Shown here piece after piece: positions 29,240-40,189 of a stretch of DNA of 42,003 nt. How positions within the stretch are numbered: the first letter of the stretch is position 1; every line of letters starts with the position of its first letter. Position numbers and translations under genes: made by a program. The notes beneath the pieces are model-generated. The model worked only from the letters and a program-made list of their open reading frames with translations. It had not been told where the DNA came from and did not search any database. Origin of the DNA: Burkholderiaceae bacterium (GTDB lineage: Bacteria; Pseudomonadota; Gammaproteobacteria; Burkholderiales; Burkholderiaceae_D); NCBI GenBank assembly GCA_018262475.1, contig JAGSYW010000003.1, forward strand, positions 1 to 42,003. The letters run 5' to 3'.

Positions 29240-30784
29240 ATGATGCAACATAAAACCATCAAGACACTGCTCGTGGCTGCCCTGTTCTGCGGCAGCTTTC
29301 CCGCCCTCACCCACGCCAACGACCTGTCGCTGCACCCTTCCGGCAAGGATTTCCAGCTAGCTTCGCTTAGCCCGTCGGTATCCCCAAGCGGCATGAGCAA
29401 CCTTGGCGCGCAAAATGAAATCGACCCGGACGACATTTCAATCACCGAAACCGACGTCTGGGAACGCATCCGCCAGGGTTTCGGCATTCCCGACCTGAAC
29501 AACCAGCAGGTCGCAAACCAACTCGACTGGTACAGCGCCCGGCCGGATTACATCGGCCGCACCACTGACCGCGCATCGCGCTATCTGTTCCACATCGTGC
29601 AGGAACTCGAAGCGCGCGGCATGCCGACTGAACTGGCGCTGCTGCCGTTCATCGAGTCCGCATTCAATCCGCATGCTGTTTCGACCGCGAAAGCGGCCGG
29701 CATGTGGCAATTCATCCCGTCGACCGGGCGCGATTTCAACCTGAAACAAAGTTCCTTCCAGGATGACCGCCGCAGCGTGCTGGCTTCGACCGATGCCGCG
29801 CTGACCTATCTGCAAAAGCTGTACAACATGTTCGGCGACTGGCAGTTGGCGCTGGCCGCATATAACTGGGGCGAAGGCTCGGTGCTGAAAGCAGTCAAGC
29901 GAAACCAGGCTGCCGGATTGCCCATCGATTTCAACAGCCTGTCAGCACGGATGCCAGCAGAAACCCGCAACTACGTGCCAAAGCTGCAAGCGGTCAAGCA
30001 AATCATCGCCAACCCGGCCAAATACGGCATCACGCTGCCAAAAATCGACAACCAGCCTTACTTCGTCACCATTGGCAAAACGCGCGACATGGACGTAAAA
30101 ATCGCGGCACAATTGGCCGAACTGCCACTGGATGAGTTCCGCGCACTGAATCCGCAATTTGGCAGATACGTGATCGCCGGCGGCAACCGCACCAGGCTGC
30201 TGCTGCCGCATGAAAACGCAGACAAGTTCAAGGCCAATCTGGCGAAATGGGACAAGGACAAGCCGCTGTGTTCATGGACCGCCTACAAGGTAACCGATCC
30301 GCGCGAACATATCGAAGCGATTGCCGAAAAGTTTGGCACAACACCGGACGTCATCCGCGATGCGAACCGAATCGCGCCCAAGATGCTGGTAAAAGCCGGC
30401 TCGACCATTCTGGTGCCGAAACCAGCCAGCCTGACCGACAAGGATATCTCGCCGGAAATCGCAGAAAACGCCCGGATTGCGGTCGAACGCGAAGCGCCGC
30501 CACTCAGGCGCGTCGCGGTCAAGGTCGGCAAGAAAGACAGCTTGGCCTCGATCGCAAAAAGGCATCGCGTCAGTATCGCGCAAATCAAATCTTGGAACAA
30601 GCTGAAAAACGACAAGGTTGCGGCCGGCACCGTGCTGGAACTGCAACTGCCGCAAAAACTGGCCTCGCCCCATAAAGGCAACCGCAAACAGGTAGCCCAC
30701 AGCACCAGACATTCCGGCAGCAAGAAAAAAACCGTGGTGGCGCAAGCCAGGTCTGGCGGGAAATCTGGCAAAAAACGCACTTAA
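29240..30784 (+). CDS. mltD: Membrane-bound lytic murein transglycosylase D-like (SLT plus LysM domains)
   Basis: LALLPFIESAFNPHAVSTAKAAGMWQFIPSTGRDFNL, LQKLYNMFGDWQLALAAYNWGEGSV; C-terminal LysM-like repeats. Confidence 0.92.
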   Translation: MMQHKTIKTLLVAALFCGSFPALTHANDLSLHPSGKDFQLASLSPSVSPSGMSNLGAQNEIDPDDISITETDVWERIRQGFGIPDLNNQQVANQLDWYSARPDYIGRTTDRASRYLFHIVQELEARGMPTELALLPFIESAFNPHAVSTAKAAGMWQFIPSTGRDFNLKQSSFQDDRRSVLASTDAALTYLQKLYNMFGDWQLALAAYNWGEGSVLKAVKRNQAAGLPIDFNSLSARMPAETRNYVPKLQAVKQIIANPAKYGITLPKIDNQPYFVTIGKTRDMDVKIAAQLAELPLDEFRALNPQFGRYVIAGGNRTRLLLPHENADKFKANLAKWDKDKPLCSWTAYKVTDPREHIEAIAEKFGTTPDVIRDANRIAPKMLVKAGSTILVPKPASLTDKDISPEIAENARIAVEREAPPLRRVAVKVGKKDSLASIAKRHRVSIAQIKSWNKLKNDKVAAGTVLELQLPQKLASPHKGNRKQVAHSTRHSGSKKKTVVAQARSGGKSGKKRT

Positions 30785-30818
30785 TGTTTGAAATAAGCAT
30801 GAGCGCGGCAACGAAAAG

Positions 30819-30847
30819 TTGCCGCCGCAACGAGTACGGCCTACAAT
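30819..30847 (+). promoter_or_regulatory. Putative sigma70 promoter of fabI
   Basis: TTGCCG-N17-TACAAT. Confidence 0.45.
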
Positions 30848-30973
30848 CTTGACTCGACGATGCCGACTGCAATCGACATCGTCGTCTGTAATCAATCTTT
30901 CAAGCAATCCGCCTTCGACGCCAAGCGCAAACGCCTGGCCGAAAGCGTTTTTGCATCAAATCTGGAGTCACGC

Positions 30974-31786
30974 ATGGCATTTTTGCAAGGCAAGAAAATT
31001 CTTATCACTGGATTGCTATCCAACAAATCCATCGCCTACGGCATCGCCCAGGCGTGCAAGCGTGAAGGCGCGGAACTGGCCTTCACCTATGTTGGCGAGC
31101 GTTTCAAGGGAAGGATCACCGATTTTGCAAAAGAATTCGGCAGCGACCTGATTTACGAATGCGATGTCACCAGCGATGAGCAGATCAATGCGCTGTTCGC
31201 CGACCTCGGCAAATCCTGGGACTCGCTCGATGGTCTGGTGCACTCGATCGGCTTTGCGCCACGCGAAGCGATTGCCGGCGATTTCTTCGATGGTCTGTCA
31301 CGCGATGGGTTCAAAATCGCACATGACATTTCCGCCTACAGCTTCCCGGCAATGATCAAGGCAGCCTTACCGCTGCTGAAGCCCGGTTCTTCGTGTCTGA
31401 CGCTGACCTATCTCGGCTCTGAGCGCGCCATTCCATACTACAACACGATGGGGCTGGCGAAGGCATCGCTCGAAGCCAGCGTCCGCTACTCGGCTGAATC
31501 TCTCGGAAAGAAAGGCATCCGCGTCAATGGCGTGTCTGCCGGCCCTATCCGCACGCTGGCTGCCAGCGGCATCAAGGATTTCAGCACTCTGCTGAACTTC
31601 GTCGCCGCGCACGCGCCACTGCGCCGCAACATCACCATCGAGGAAGTCGGCAACACCGCCGCTTTCCTGCTGTCGGAACTGTCATCCGGCATCACCGGCG
31701 ACATTGTTTACGTCGATGGCGGCTTCTCACATGTAATGGGACTGAACCCTGATCAGGAATTTGTCGTTAAGCGCGGCGGAAACTAA
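30974..31786 (+). CDS. fabI: Enoyl-[acyl-carrier-protein] reductase (NADH)
   Basis: [94 protein letters not shown]. Confidence 0.97.
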   Translation: MAFLQGKKILITGLLSNKSIAYGIAQACKREGAELAFTYVGERFKGRITDFAKEFGSDLIYECDVTSDEQINALFADLGKSWDSLDGLVHSIGFAPREAIAGDFFDGLSRDGFKIAHDISAYSFPAMIKAALPLLKPGSSCLTLTYLGSERAIPYYNTMGLAKASLEASVRYSAESLGKKGIRVNGVSAGPIRTLAASGIKDFSTLLNFVAAHAPLRRNITIEEVGNTAAFLLSELSSGITGDIVYVDGGFSHVMGLNPDQEFVVKRGGN

Positions 31787-31815
31787 TAAGCATCGCGCTT
31801 ATCCGAAAAAACCGT

Positions 31816-31821
31816 TATAAT
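31816..31821 (+). promoter_or_regulatory. Putative -10 (TATAAT) for the DEAD-box helicase gene
   Basis: GTTATAATCGCGG, immediately upstream of a perfect inverted repeat; no good -35 seen. Confidence 0.45.
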
Positions 31822-31827
31822 CGCGGC

Positions 31828-31853
31828 CCGGACGTCACCAAGGTGACGTCCGG
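31828..31853 (+). repeat. Perfect inverted repeat CCGGACGTCACC-AA-GGTGACGTCCGG
   Basis: Direct inspection. Confidence 0.85.
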
Positions 31854-32136
31854 AAAGTAGTTTGGCAGCATCGCAAGCCTTCGCGCGCCCTGATGGGTGA
31901 CGCAGAAAATAAAGCCCCCCCGCCTCTTGCGCCCCCGTTGGCGCTGTTCCGGCGCAAAGCTTTTGTGCCGAAATTTCCTTGCATTCCAAAGTCATTTCGT
32001 CCGGTTGGCGTTGCTTTTTTACGGCGCACATTGAACGTGCGCATACCAACGCGTGCCGGAAACGGTTGCATGCATGACCTGTGTCGTGCTGCATCTGTCC
32101 TTCCTGCCCGTGCTGGACATTATCTTTAGGAACACA

Positions 32137-33552
32137 ATGAATTTTGAAGCACTCGGCCTGCATCCGGCCATCGTCAAAGCCGTTACCGATGCCGGCTATA
32201 CCGCCCCCACCCCAGTACAGCAACAAGCAATTCCGGCCGCTTTGAATGGCGCCGACCTGCTGGTTTCATCGCAAACCGGTTCCGGCAAGACTGCCGCCTT
32301 CATGCTGCCTGCGCTGCACCGGTTCGCATCCGAACCGCAAGCAAGCGGCGGCAAAACACCAAACCAGGAACGCCAATCCGCACGTTCTCGCGGCGAGCGC
32401 GTCCGCTACAAACCGGCGCAACCGAAAATGCTGGTGCTGACGCCTACGCGCGAACTCGCGCTGCAGGTCACCACCGCCACCGAACAATACGGTGCTCACA
32501 TGCGGCGAGTGAAAGCCGTGTCGATCCTCGGCGGCATGCCATATCCGAAACAGATGCAATTGCTGGCCCGCAATCCGGAAATCCTGGTCGCAACCCCAGG
32601 CCGCCTGATCGACCACATGCAATCCGGCAAGATCGATTTCTCGCAACTGGAAATGCTGGTGCTGGACGAAGCCGACCGGATGCTCGACATGGGCTTCATC
32701 GACGATATCGACACCATTGTCGCCGCCACACCGGAATCTCGCCAGACGATGCTGTTTTCCGCCACGCTCGACGGCGTTGTCGGCAACATGGCGCGCCGCA
32801 TCACGCGCACCCCGGTCGAAATCCGCATTGCCAGCGCGGCGACCAAACATGAAAACATCGTGCAATGCGTGCATTTCGCTGATGATCTGGCGCACAAGAA
32901 CCGGTTGCTCGACCACGTGCTGCGCGATGCCAGCATCAACCAGGCGGTGGTGTTCACCGCCACCAAGCGCGATGCCGACATGCTGGCCGACCGCCTGAAC
33001 ATCGCCGGCTTTGCCGCCGCCGCGCTGCATGGCGACATGCCACAAGGCGCGCGCAACCGCACGCTGAATGGCATGCGTCGCGGCCACCTGAAAGTCCTGG
33101 TGGCGACCGACGTGGCCGCGCGCGGCATCGATGTGCCGACGATCACCCACGTGGTCAATTACGATCTGCCGAAATTCGCCGAGGATTACGTCCACCGCAT
33201 CGGCCGCACCGGCCGCGCCGGCCGCAGCGGACTGGCGATTTCTCTGGTCAATCACGCTGAAATGATACACATCAAGCGCATCGAACGTTTCACCAAGCAA
33301 TCGATTCCGGTTAATGAAATTGAAGGTCTGGAGCCTCAAAAGGCACCGACCTCACCGCGCGCCGCACGCAAGCCTAACGGCTGGAAACCGGGCGACAAAC
33401 GCCGCGCCGCACACAAACCCGGCCAGCGTTCATTTGCGCAACCGAATGGCGGCCACGGAAAAGGCGCACCAGGAAAAAGTTCTCACGGCAAAGGCGGACA
33501 AAAACATGCGCGCAATACCGAAAGCAGCCGTCGCGCATTTGACGAACGCTAA
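32137..33552 (+). CDS. DEAD-box RNA helicase (RhlE-like)
   Basis: [58 protein letters not shown]; basic C-terminal tail; ATG 32137 ([12 protein letters not shown]) preferred over 32053. Confidence 0.95.
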   Translation: MNFEALGLHPAIVKAVTDAGYTAPTPVQQQAIPAALNGADLLVSSQTGSGKTAAFMLPALHRFASEPQASGGKTPNQERQSARSRGERVRYKPAQPKMLVLTPTRELALQVTTATEQYGAHMRRVKAVSILGGMPYPKQMQLLARNPEILVATPGRLIDHMQSGKIDFSQLEMLVLDEADRMLDMGFIDDIDTIVAATPESRQTMLFSATLDGVVGNMARRITRTPVEIRIASAATKHENIVQCVHFADDLAHKNRLLDHVLRDASINQAVVFTATKRDADMLADRLNIAGFAAAALHGDMPQGARNRTLNGMRRGHLKVLVATDVAARGIDVPTITHVVNYDLPKFAEDYVHRIGRTGRAGRSGLAISLVNHAEMIHIKRIERFTKQSIPVNEIEGLEPQKAPTSPRAARKPNGWKPGDKRRAAHKPGQRSFAQPNGGHGKGAPGKSSHGKGGQKHARNTESSRRAFDER

Positions 33553-33580
33553 ACCGCCATTTTCCGGCACAGGCGACCAG

Positions 33581-33660
33581 AAATATACTCCCACCGTGTA
33601 TTTTTGAGCCCCGCCGCAATATGTGGCAGAACGGCAGTATTTTCCGCAATACTCCCGTTT
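33581..33660 (+). repeat. Copy D of dispersed intergenic element
   Basis: AAATATACTCCCACCGTGTATTTTTGAGCCCCGCCGCAATATGTGGCAGAACGGCAGTATTTTCCGCAATACTCCCG. Confidence 0.65.
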
Positions 33661-33671
33661 TTCTGAAAAAG

Positions 33672-33699
33672 ACGGCGCAGGCGACTGCGCCGTTTATAA
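33672..33699 (+). terminator. Intrinsic-terminator-like hairpin after the helicase gene, overlapping a TATAAT box
   Basis: ACGGCGCAG-GCGA-CTGCGCCGT followed by TTATAATTT. Confidence 0.6.
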
Positions 33700-33729
33700 T
33701 TTATGCGTCCCATTCCACTGGCTCGAAAG

Positions 33730-34791
33730 ATGACCTCATCCGAACAACCCAAAATCCGGCTCACTTCGTTTTCACACGGCGGCGGCTGTGGCTGTAAAAT
33801 CGCGCCCGGCGTGCTGTCCGATATACTGAAGAAATCCGGCGGCGGTTTTCCTTTGCCAAAGGAACTACTAGTCGGCATCGAAACCTCGGACGATGCTGCG
33901 GTATACAAACTGAATGATGAGCAGGCGCTGATTGCGACCACTGATTTTTTCATGCCGATCGTCGATGATCCTTTCGATTTCGGCCGCATTGCCGCCACCA
34001 ATGCGATTTCGGACGTGTACGCGATGGGCGGCACGCCGATCATGGCGCTGGCGCTGGTCGGAATGCCTATCGACAAACTGCCGCTGGACGTGATTGGCGA
34101 AGTCTTGCGCGGCGGCGAATCGGTCTGCGCGCAAGCCGGCATTCCGATTGCCGGCGGCCACACAATCGATTCGATCGAACCGATTTACGGCCTGGTAGCA
34201 CTCGGCCTGGTGCATCCGGATCAGGTGAAAAAAAACGCCGGCGCGAAAGCGGGCGACAAGCTAATCCTCGGCAAGCCGCTTGGCGTTGGCATCCTGTCGG
34301 CAGCGCTAAAAAAGAATGCGCTCGATGCCGATGGCTATGCGGCGATGATCGCCAACACCACTAAGCTGAATACGCCGGGCAAAACGCTGGCCGCCATGGC
34401 CGGCGTACATGCGATGACAGATGTCACCGGCTTCGGCCTTTTGGGCCACACGCTGGAAATGGCTCGCGGCTCGAAGCTAACAGCGAAAATCGACATGACC
34501 AAGGTGCCGCTCCTGCCTGAGGTCGAACAACTGATTGGCTTTGGCTGCCAGACTGGCGCATCCGGCCGCAACTGGGCCGGATACGGCCATGAGGTTGAAC
34601 TGTCCGATGCGCTGACGCTCACGCAACGCACGCTGCTGACCGATCCGCAAACCTCCGGCGGCCTGTTGGTTGCTTGCGCGCCGGAAGCGGTCGATGCAGT
34701 GCTGGCATTGTTTGCACGCGAAGGTTTCGAACGCGCCACCGTAATCGGCGAATTGGCCGAGGGTGCTGCAAAAGTCGAAGTCGCGGCCTGA
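33730..34791 (+). CDS. selD: Selenide, water dikinase (Cys form)
   Basis: LTSFSHGGGCGCKIAPGVL, NAISDVYAMGGTPIMALALVGMP, GGHTIDSIEPIYGLVALG, DPQTSGGLL; start could be 33703. Confidence 0.95.
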   Translation: MTSSEQPKIRLTSFSHGGGCGCKIAPGVLSDILKKSGGGFPLPKELLVGIETSDDAAVYKLNDEQALIATTDFFMPIVDDPFDFGRIAATNAISDVYAMGGTPIMALALVGMPIDKLPLDVIGEVLRGGESVCAQAGIPIAGGHTIDSIEPIYGLVALGLVHPDQVKKNAGAKAGDKLILGKPLGVGILSAALKKNALDADGYAAMIANTTKLNTPGKTLAAMAGVHAMTDVTGFGLLGHTLEMARGSKLTAKIDMTKVPLLPEVEQLIGFGCQTGASGRNWAGYGHEVELSDALTLTQRTLLTDPQTSGGLLVACAPEAVDAVLALFAREGFERATVIGELAEGAAKVEVAA

Positions 34792-34947
34792 ATGGTCAGC
34801 CATCCGGTACGAGAGCCGCGCCGAATGCCCGGCTCTCGCCAAAAAACCACAATGGCTGCCGGACACAGCCAAAAAACGCTAAAATTCATGGTTTAAGAAT
34901 CACCGCTGCCCGGAGCAATTCGGCCGCCAGCAGCAAGGAACAATCAT

Positions 34948-35859
34948 ATGATGACCTTTCAGCAAATCATCCTGAAACTGCAGAATTACTGGGATTCCCA
35001 TGGCTGCGCGATATTGCAGCCGTACGACATGGAAGTCGGGGCCGGTACTTCGCACACCGCAACTTTTCTGCGCGCGATCGGCCCGGAACCCTGGCGCGCC
35101 GGCTACGTGCAGCCTTCCCGCCGTCCGAAGGATGGCCGCTACGGAGAAAACCCGAACCGGCTGCAGCATTATTACCAGTTTCAGGTAGTGCTGAAACCAT
35201 CGCCGGAAAACATCCTCGAACTGTATCTCGGTTCGCTGGAGGCACTCGGACTGGACCTGAAGCAGAACGACGTGCGTTTCGTCGAAGACGACTGGGAAAA
35301 TCCGACGCTCGGCGCCTGGGGCCTAGGCTGGGAAGTCTGGCTCAACGGCATGGAAGTGACGCAGTTCACCTATTTCCAGCAGGTCGGCGGCATCGATTGC
35401 AACCCGATCCTGGGTGAAATCACCTATGGCCTGGAGCGTCTGGCGATGTATCTGCAAGGCGTTGAAAATGTGTATGATCTGGTGTGGACCGAATGGAACG
35501 ACCGCGGCGTGAAGAAATCGCTGTCGTATGGCGACGTATTCCACCAGAACGAAGTCGAACAGTCCGCCTACAATTTCGAGGGCGCCAACACCAAGTTCCT
35601 GTTCTCTCTGTTCTCGAACTACGAATCCGAAGCGAAACGGCTGATGGAGATGGAACTGACGATTCCTGCCTACGAAATGATCCTGAAGGCGGCGCACACG
35701 TTCAATCTACTCGATGCGCGCGGCGCGATTTCGGTTACCGAACGTGCTGCCTATATCGGCCGCATCCGCAACCTGTCGCGTGCAGTCGCGCAGGGGTATC
35801 TCGAATCGCGCAAAAAACTCGGCTTTCCGATGCTGGGCGATACGCGCAAGGTCGCGTGA
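34948..35859 (+). CDS. glyQ: Glycyl-tRNA synthetase alpha subunit
   Basis: [48 protein letters not shown]. Confidence 0.98.
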   Translation: MMTFQQIILKLQNYWDSHGCAILQPYDMEVGAGTSHTATFLRAIGPEPWRAGYVQPSRRPKDGRYGENPNRLQHYYQFQVVLKPSPENILELYLGSLEALGLDLKQNDVRFVEDDWENPTLGAWGLGWEVWLNGMEVTQFTYFQQVGGIDCNPILGEITYGLERLAMYLQGVENVYDLVWTEWNDRGVKKSLSYGDVFHQNEVEQSAYNFEGANTKFLFSLFSNYESEAKRLMEMELTIPAYEMILKAAHTFNLLDARGAISVTERAAYIGRIRNLSRAVAQGYLESRKKLGFPMLGDTRKVA

Positions 35860-35914
35860 CGCAGCGAAAACCACATAACCAATAACACTCAGCATCCCGC
35901 CTGCGCGGGATGAA

Positions 35915-38005
35915 TTGCTCATGAATCAAACACTGTTAGTCGAACTGCTGACCGAAGAATTGCCGCCAAAGGCGCTCACCCGCCTGGCCGATGCATTTTC
36001 CGCCACCATTTTTGACGGCCTGAAATCTCGCGATTTCCTATCGGCCGATTCGAAGCTGACTTCCTTTGCCACCCCGCGCCGATTGGCGCTGACGATCACT
36101 GGCGTGCTGCCGACATCGCCCGACAAGCAGATCCGCGTCAAGGTACTGCCGGTATCGGTTGCGCTCGATGCGAATGGTCAGCCGACGGCGCCGCTGAAGA
36201 AAAAGCTGGCCACGCTCGGCTTCCCGGACGTAACGGTAGCAGACATGACGATCGCTGCCGACGGCAAGACTGAAACCTACTACTATACCCACACTGCGCC
36301 CGGCTCGACCATTGCCGCCGGCCTGCAGGCGGCGCTGGAAGAAGCGGTTGGTAAGCTGCCGGTACCGAAGCAGATGACTTACCAGCGGCCAGATGGCGTC
36401 ACGGTCGAATTCGTGCGTCCGGCACACAAGCTGGTCGCCCTGCTTGGCAAGGAAGTCGTGCCGTTATCGATCCTCGGCCTGTCCGCCGGACGCACCACCG
36501 ATGGCCACCGTTTCCTGTCGCAAGGGGAAATTGCGTTCACCGATGCTGCTTCCTACGCCGCCACACTCGAATCGCAAGGCAAGGTGATTGCCAGCGTTGC
36601 ATCGCGCAAGGAACGGATTCGCGCAATGCTGCAATCGAAAGCACAAAACGATCGCGTACTGATGCCGGAATCTCTGCTGGATGAAGTCGCCGCGCTGGTC
36701 GAATGGCCGGTGATTTACGAATGCCATTTCGAAAATGAATTCCTCGAAGTGCCGCAGGAGTGCCTAATCCTGACGATGCAGACCAACCAGAAATATTTCG
36801 CGCTGACCGATGCATCCGGCAAGCTGCGCTCGCGTTTCCTAATCGTGTCTAACATGGAAACCTCGACCCCGCAGCGCATCATCAGCGGCAACGAGCGCGT
36901 GATCCGTCCGCGCCTGTCTGATGCCCGCTTCTTCTTCGAGCAAGACAAGAAAAAGAAACTGGAAGACCGCATCCCCGGGCTGGCGAACGTCGTCTATCAC
37001 AATAAGCTCGGCACGCTGGCGCAGCGAATGGCGCGCGTGCGCATCCTAGCGGTCGAAATCGCCGGCATGATCGGCATCGATCAAGCGCTGGTCGAACGCG
37101 CCGCGCGGCTGGCCAAGGCCGACCTGCTGACCGACATGGTGGGCGAATTTCCCGAACTGCAAGGCATCATGGGCACCTACTATGCGCGCCATGACGGCGA
37201 ACATGAAGAAATCGCGATGGCCGCGACCGAACATTACATGCCGCGCTTCGCCGGCGATGCCCTGCCGACGACGCAGACCGGCACCGTGCTGGCGCTGGCA
37301 GACAAACTTGAGGCGCTGGCAGGCATCTGGGGCATCGGCCTGCAACCGACCGGCGATCGCGACCCGTTCGCGCTACGTCGCCATGCGCTCGGCATTTTGC
37401 GCATCCTGATTGAAAAGCGTCTGCCGCTGTCGCTGCGCGCGATGCTGTCGTCGATCATCCGTGTGCTGGCAGCCAATGCCAGCTTCAAGGATTCGACCGC
37501 AGGTGTACTGGGGTTCATGATGGATCGTCTGCGCGGCCTGCTGCGCGACCGCGGCTTTGCCGCGGATGAAATCGAAGCGATTCTGGCGCAAAATCCGGAT
37601 CGTTTTGACGACATCCTAGAGCGCCTGAACGCCGTCAAGGCTTTCGCCGCGTTGCCGGAAGCGGATGCGCTTGCCGCCGCGAACAAGCGCATCGGCAACA
37701 TCCTGAAAAAAGCGAACATCACCGCCGGCAACGTGCAGGAATCCTTGTTGCAGGACGAACCGGAACGGAAGCTGCATTCGGCCATGCTCGATCTGAAACC
37801 GCAAGTCGACCAGATGGTCGTGCAAGGAAATTATGCCGGCGCACTGACTGCGATGGCACAACTGCGCAATGCAGTAGATTCGTTTTTCGACACCGTGATG
37901 GTGATGGCCGACGACATCGACCTGCGCAACAACCGTGTCGCGCTGCTGTCCGATCTGCACACGATGATGAACCGCGTGGCCGACATTTCCCGTCTGGCAA
38001 GCTAA
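35915..38005 (+). CDS. glyS: Glycyl-tRNA synthetase beta subunit
   Basis: [63 protein letters not shown]. Confidence 0.98.
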   Translation: MLMNQTLLVELLTEELPPKALTRLADAFSATIFDGLKSRDFLSADSKLTSFATPRRLALTITGVLPTSPDKQIRVKVLPVSVALDANGQPTAPLKKKLATLGFPDVTVADMTIAADGKTETYYYTHTAPGSTIAAGLQAALEEAVGKLPVPKQMTYQRPDGVTVEFVRPAHKLVALLGKEVVPLSILGLSAGRTTDGHRFLSQGEIAFTDAASYAATLESQGKVIASVASRKERIRAMLQSKAQNDRVLMPESLLDEVAALVEWPVIYECHFENEFLEVPQECLILTMQTNQKYFALTDASGKLRSRFLIVSNMETSTPQRIISGNERVIRPRLSDARFFFEQDKKKKLEDRIPGLANVVYHNKLGTLAQRMARVRILAVEIAGMIGIDQALVERAARLAKADLLTDMVGEFPELQGIMGTYYARHDGEHEEIAMAATEHYMPRFAGDALPTTQTGTVLALADKLEALAGIWGIGLQPTGDRDPFALRRHALGILRILIEKRLPLSLRAMLSSIIRVLAANASFKDSTAGVLGFMMDRLRGLLRDRGFAADEIEAILAQNPDRFDDILERLNAVKAFAALPEADALAAANKRIGNILKKANITAGNVQESLLQDEPERKLHSAMLDLKPQVDQMVVQGNYAGALTAMAQLRNAVDSFFDTVMVMADDIDLRNNRVALLSDLHTMMNRVADISRLAS

Positions 38006-38024
38006 AGGCGGAAAAGGAGCTCGA

Positions 38025-38588
38025 ATGCCGACGAAACTGATCATTCTCGACCGCGATGGCGTCATCAATTTCGATCAGGAATCGTTCATCAAATCGCCTG
38101 CAGAGTGGGTACCGATTCCCGGTTCGCTGGAGGCGATCGCACGACTGAACCAGGCCGATTACCGGGTGGTGGTCGCGACCAACCAATCCGGCATCGCCCG
38201 CGGACTGTATGATTTAACGACGTTAAATGCGATCCACCAGAAAATGCACGCAGCTGCGCTGGCTGTCGGCGCAGAAATCGACGCCATTTTTTTCTGCCCG
38301 CATGGCGCAAGCGATGATTGCGATTGCCGCAAGCCAAAATCCGGCATGCTCGAAGCGATCGCGCGTCGTTACGACATCAAGCTCAAGGGCGTCCCCTCAA
38401 TTGGCGATTCGCTGCGCGATCTGCAGGCTGCATTCCTTGCCGGCTGCACGCCCTATCTGGTGCTGACTGGCAAGGGCAAGGGAACATTGTCAAGCGGCGG
38501 ACTACCGCCTGGCACCACAACCTACGCGGATCTGGCGGCCGCAGTCGATTTCATACTTGGCACTGAAGACGGTGCCGGTATTGAGTAA
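38025..38588 (+). CDS. gmhB: D-glycero-beta-D-manno-heptose-1,7-bisphosphate 7-phosphatase
   Basis: LIILDRDGVINFDQESFIKSPAEWVPIPGSLEAIARLNQADYRVVVATNQSGIARG; CPH...CDCRKPKSGM zinc loop. Confidence 0.93.
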   Translation: MPTKLIILDRDGVINFDQESFIKSPAEWVPIPGSLEAIARLNQADYRVVVATNQSGIARGLYDLTTLNAIHQKMHAAALAVGAEIDAIFFCPHGASDDCDCRKPKSGMLEAIARRYDIKLKGVPSIGDSLRDLQAAFLAGCTPYLVLTGKGKGTLSSGGLPPGTTTYADLAAAVDFILGTEDGAGIE

Positions 38589-38620
38589 GTTTAAACTCAT
38601 GTGCTTCAGGAGAAGCCATC

Positions 38621-39376
38621 TTGCGTAGATTCACCCTGTTTTTGCGTTCACTGTCGTTCTTTTTGGCAATGCTGGTGTTCACTCCAGTCTGGACGCTCGC
38701 CTGCTTTTTGGCTGCGCCACTGCCGTACCACCAGCGCTACTACATCACTTCGCGCTGGAATGCGACCGTCATCTGGCTGGCGAAAGTCATATGCGGCATC
38801 CGCTACCAAATCAAGGGAGCGGAAAACTTTCCGGACTCGCCTGCCATCGTGCTATCGAAACACCAGTCCGCATGGGAAACAATATTCCTGCTTTACCAAC
38901 TGCCGCGCCCACTGGTGTTCGTGTTCAAGAAGGAGCTGCTTTCGATCCCGTTCTTCGGCTGGGCGTTGGGACTGCTGAAGATGATCCCGATCGATCGCAG
39001 CCTCGGAGTGCGCGCATTCCGCCACGTCATCACCGAAGGCAAGAAACGACTGAACGACGGTCTGTGGATCATCATGTTCCCAGAAGGCACGCGCACGGCT
39101 GTCGGCCAACAGGGGGAATACAAGGGCGGCGGCACGCGGCTGGCGCACGCAACCAATACAGTCATCGTGCCCATCGCCGTCAACTCGGGCGAATGCTGGC
39201 CGAAGGATTCCTTCATCAAGAAGCCGGGGCTAATCACTGTATCCGTCGGTCCGCCAATTGCGCCACAGGGACGCACTCACGAAGAACTGATGACGCTGGT
39301 TGAAAACTGGATTGAAGGCGAAATGCGGCTCATCTCGCCACATGCGTATCCGCCCGCTCCGGAAGCAAGCCGCTGA
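38621..39376 (+). CDS. plsC: 1-acyl-sn-glycerol-3-phosphate acyltransferase
   Basis: VLSKHQSAWETIF (H-X4-D/E type), FPEGTRTAVGQQGEYKGGGTRLA. Confidence 0.9.
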   Translation: MRRFTLFLRSLSFFLAMLVFTPVWTLACFLAAPLPYHQRYYITSRWNATVIWLAKVICGIRYQIKGAENFPDSPAIVLSKHQSAWETIFLLYQLPRPLVFVFKKELLSIPFFGWALGLLKMIPIDRSLGVRAFRHVITEGKKRLNDGLWIIMFPEGTRTAVGQQGEYKGGGTRLAHATNTVIVPIAVNSGECWPKDSFIKKPGLITVSVGPPIAPQGRTHEELMTLVENWIEGEMRLISPHAYPPAPEASR

Positions 39377-39382
39377 AAGCCG

Positions 39383-40183
39383 ATGGCAAACCTGACGCCT
39401 TCCGTCATGCAGCTTGATCTGTTCGGTTTCGATGGCAAACCGCCAGCCGTTCCAGACACCCCTAACCGCCGCATCCTGCTGGGCAATCAGGTCATCAGCT
39501 ATGCGCTGCGCCGCTCGAAACGCCGCTCCATCGGTTTTTCCATCGACCGCAACGGCTTGCGCATCACCGCGCCGCGCTGGGTAACACTAGCCGACATTGA
39601 TCAGGCAATCCTCGGCAAGCAACGCTGGGTCATCGACAAATTGCGCGAATGCCAAAATGCCACAGCACAACGACAGGCGCAGCAAATCACCTGGCGTGAC
39701 GGCGCAACGCTGCCCTATCTCGGCGCCCCGATCACGCTGCGCCTGCGCCGCGCTTCCTGTACCGCAATAGAGTTCGATGCAGCCAGCCGCGAACTGTCGC
39801 TGCTCCTGACGGGCGATGCGACCGAAACGCAACTCAGAAACCGCACGCTGAAATGGCTGCAACAGCAGGCTGCCAGCGTGTTTGCCGCCCGACTACCTGT
39901 TTACGCTAACCGACTCGATGTCCACTACCGGACAATGAGGCTATCTTCGGCCACCACGCGCTGGGGTTCTTGCAGTTCGCGCGGCACGATTTGCCTCAAC
40001 TGGCGGCTGATCCACCTACCAGAAACGCTGATCGATTACGTAGTGGCACACGAACTGTCGCACTTGCGCGAAATGAACCACAGCGAGCGCTTCTGGGCCG
40101 CGGTAGAATCCGTCTATCCGGACTATCGCGCCGCCCGGCAGGCGCTGCGCAAACAAGCGCTGAATGTGCTGCCGGTTATCTGA
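39383..40183 (+). CDS. YgjP/DUF45-like metal-dependent hydrolase
   Basis: VVAHELSHLREMNHSERFWAAVE (HExxH) and TRWGSCSSRGTICLNWRLIHLP. Confidence 0.9.
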   Translation: MANLTPSVMQLDLFGFDGKPPAVPDTPNRRILLGNQVISYALRRSKRRSIGFSIDRNGLRITAPRWVTLADIDQAILGKQRWVIDKLRECQNATAQRQAQQITWRDGATLPYLGAPITLRLRRASCTAIEFDAASRELSLLLTGDATETQLRNRTLKWLQQQAASVFAARLPVYANRLDVHYRTMRLSSATTRWGSCSSRGTICLNWRLIHLPETLIDYVVAHELSHLREMNHSERFWAAVESVYPDYRAARQALRKQALNVLPVI

Positions 40184-40189
40184 TTTTGA

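Noticed and set aside
32266-33339. 357-aa minus-strand ORF opposite the DEAD-box helicase
   Set aside because: Antisense shadow ORF with H/R/Q-rich composition and no recognisable motif; the helicase frame is certain
34810-34838. CGAGAGCCG/CGGCTCTCG hairpin after selD as a terminator
   Set aside because: Followed by GCCAAAAAACC rather than a T-tract on the plus strand, so not called as an intrinsic terminator
38212-38228. Palindrome ATTTAACGACGTTAAAT
   Set aside because: Lies inside the gmhB coding sequence and encodes ordinary residues (DLTTLNA); likely coincidental
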